From contig CANPZH010000101.1 in NCBI GenBank assembly GCA_947589335.1, positions 1-5,390 on the forward strand: 5,390 nucleotides of DNA, given 5' to 3'. This document shows, one piece after another, positions 4,155 to 5,390 of the stretch. The notes under the pieces were generated by a model that saw nothing but the letters and a program-made list of their open reading frames with translations, was not told where the DNA came from and did no database searches. Within the stretch, counting starts at the first letter, position 1, and each line of letters starts with the position of its first letter. A program made the translations under genes and the position numbers. The stretch is from an uncultured Clostridia bacterium. Lineage in GTDB: Bacteria; Bacillota; Clostridia; Christensenellales; Borkfalkiaceae.

Positions 4155-5390
4155 ATGAGTATTTCCGCAGAGAATATTCGCAACATCGCAGTTGTCGGGC
4201 ACTCCGGCGAAGGCAAGACCATGCTCACCGAGGCGATCCTCTTCAACGGCGGCTCCATCGAGCGCATGGGGAAGACCGACAACGGGACGACCGTTTCCGA
4301 CTTCGACGAACAGGAGATCGCGAGAAAGACCTCCATCTCCCTCTCCGTCTCCTATACGACTTGGAAAAACGTCAAGCTCAACCTGCTCGACTGCCCCGGA
4401 TTCTACGACTTCGAGGGCGAAGTGAACGAAGCGATGCGCGCATGCGGCGCGGCAATCGTCGTCGCGGGCGCGAACGGCTCGGTCACCGTCGGCGCGGAGA
4501 AGGCGATCGCGCAGTGCCTCAGGCTCAAGAAGCCCGCAGTCCTCTTCATCAACGGCATGGACAAGGAGAATGCCGACTACCCCGGCACCGTCCGCGCCTT
4601 CCAGGAGCAGTATAAGGGCAAGATCGCGCCCATCCAGATTCCCATCATGGAGGGGAGCAAGATGACGGGGTATATCGACGTCATCAACCGGAAGGCGTAC
4701 GCATTCGCGGAGAAGGGCGTCTCGGAAACCGCCGTTCCCGCGGCGTATCAGAGCAGCCTCGAAGAGATGCAGCAGGTGCTTCAGGAATCGGCGGCGGAGA
4801 ACGACGAGGAGCTCCTCGAAAAATTCTTCGACGAAGGTTCCCTCACCCCCGAGGAGACCATGCTCGGCATCCGCAAGGGCATCCACTCCAACTCCATCAT
4901 CCCCGTCCTTGCGGGCAGCGCGCTGCTCAACAAGGGCGTCATCAACCTCATGAACGCGCTCATCGAGTACCTTCCGCAGGCGGCGGAACGCGCGGCGCTC
5001 CCCGCGACCGACGTGAAGACCAAGGAGCCCGTCACCGTCTCCTGCGACGAAAAGGGCGCGTTTGCGGCGCAGGTCTTCAAGACCGCGGTCGACCCCTTCG
5101 TCGGCAAGCTCAACTATCTGCGCGTCTGCCGCGGCGTCCTGCGCTCGGGCATGACCGTGTATAACCCCAACACGGGCACGGAGGAGCGCATCAATGCGAT
5201 CTACCTCGTCATGGGCAAAAAGCAGAACCCCGTCACCGAACTCGGCGCGGGCGACATCGGCGCGGTCAACAAGCTCACGGATACGGGCACGGGCGATACC
5301 CTCACCGACCCGAACTCCCCCGTCTGCTTCGAACCCATCGAGTTCCCCGAACCCGTCCTCTCGATGGCTGTCTCCGCGACCGTCCGCGGC
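4155..5390 (+). CDS. EF-G paralog (FusA2-like translation GTPase), 3' end outside window
   Basis: The first 412 residues of a protein expected to be near 690. It belongs to the EF-G group of ribosome-binding translation GTPases but matches the second, clostridial EF-G-like subfamily better than housekeeping FusA. The G domain (about 8-285) has P-loop GHSGEGKT (15-22), a switch I region EQEIARKTSI (52-61), DCPGFYDF (79-86) where EF-G has DTPGHVDF, NGMD (133-136) where EF-G has NKMD, and GSA (254-256). Domain II (about 293-375) is well conserved, with FKTAVDPFVGKL and later GDTL. Domain III begins near FPEPVLSMAV, at the window edge. The His that supports GTP hydrolysis in EF-G is Phe83 here, and the Lys of NKxD is Gly134. 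The ATG is preceded by a weak ribosome binding site. Its role on the ribosome is unknown; altered or absent GTPase activity is inferred. Confidence 0.9.
   Translation, partial: MSISAENIRNIAVVGHSGEGKTMLTEAILFNGGSIERMGKTDNGTTVSDFDEQEIARKTSISLSVSYTTWKNVKLNLLDCPGFYDFEGEVNEAMRACGAAIVVAGANGSVTVGAEKAIAQCLRLKKPAVLFINGMDKENADYPGTVRAFQEQYKGKIAPIQIPIMEGSKMTGYIDVINRKAYAFAEKGVSETAVPAAYQSSLEEMQQVLQESAAENDEELLEKFFDEGSLTPEETMLGIRKGIHSNSIIPVLAGSALLNKGVINLMNALIEYLPQAAERAALPATDVKTKEPVTVSCDEKGAFAAQVFKTAVDPFVGKLNYLRVCRGVLRSGMTVYNPNTGTEERINAIYLVMGKKQNPVTELGAGDIGAVNKLTDTGTGDTLTDPNSPVCFEPIEFPEPVLSMAVSATVRG

Noticed and set aside
4137..4886. Minus-strand open frame of 249 codons opposite the EF-G-like gene
   Set aside because: The plus strand encodes clear EF-G domains; the antisense frame has no ribosome binding site or family features.

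Overview
The window looks like a chromosomal segment of a GC-rich member of the Bacillota, probably a gut-type clostridium (Clostridia, perhaps near Christensenellales). The basis is AGGAGG-type ribosome binding sites, near-consensus TTGACA/TATAAT promoters in AT-rich gaps between GC-rich genes, a clostridial-type second EF-G, and a lipoprotein carrying a Listeria-Bacteroides (Flg_new) repeat. The taxonomic call is inference. No mobile element, CRISPR array, tRNA or rRNA was seen.

Layout. Positions 1-580 (minus strand) hold the N-terminal 193 residues of a lipoprotein that runs off the left edge. It has its own promoter at 616-645, whose -35/-10 spacer contains a run of nine G. Positions 724-762 hold an intrinsic terminator that closes the next transcription unit. 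That unit runs on the minus strand from a promoter at 3944-3972 through four genes: a 179-residue single-pass membrane protein (3372-3911), a membrane-anchored M1-type zinc metallopeptidase lipoprotein (1872-3308), a small FmdB-type zinc-ribbon protein (1639-1836) and a divergent Lgt-like prolipoprotein diacylglyceryl transferase (780-1589). The gaps are 63, 35 and 49 nt with no convincing terminator inside, so they are probably cotranscribed. On the plus strand, reading away from this unit, a promoter at 4068-4095 drives the first 412 residues of an EF-G paralog (4155 to the right edge).

Functionally, the minus strand has a cell-envelope theme: two lipoproteins and an Lgt-family enzyme of the kind that lipidates such proteins, plus a small zinc-binding protein of unknown role. 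The EF-G paralog is a separate translation-related gene that shares only the 243-nt divergent promoter region.

No clearly new multi-gene system is visible. The best leads are the possible phase-variable G9 promoter, the EF-G paralog with altered GTPase motifs, and the Lgt-like protein in which residues essential in E. coli Lgt are replaced, two of them by cysteine.
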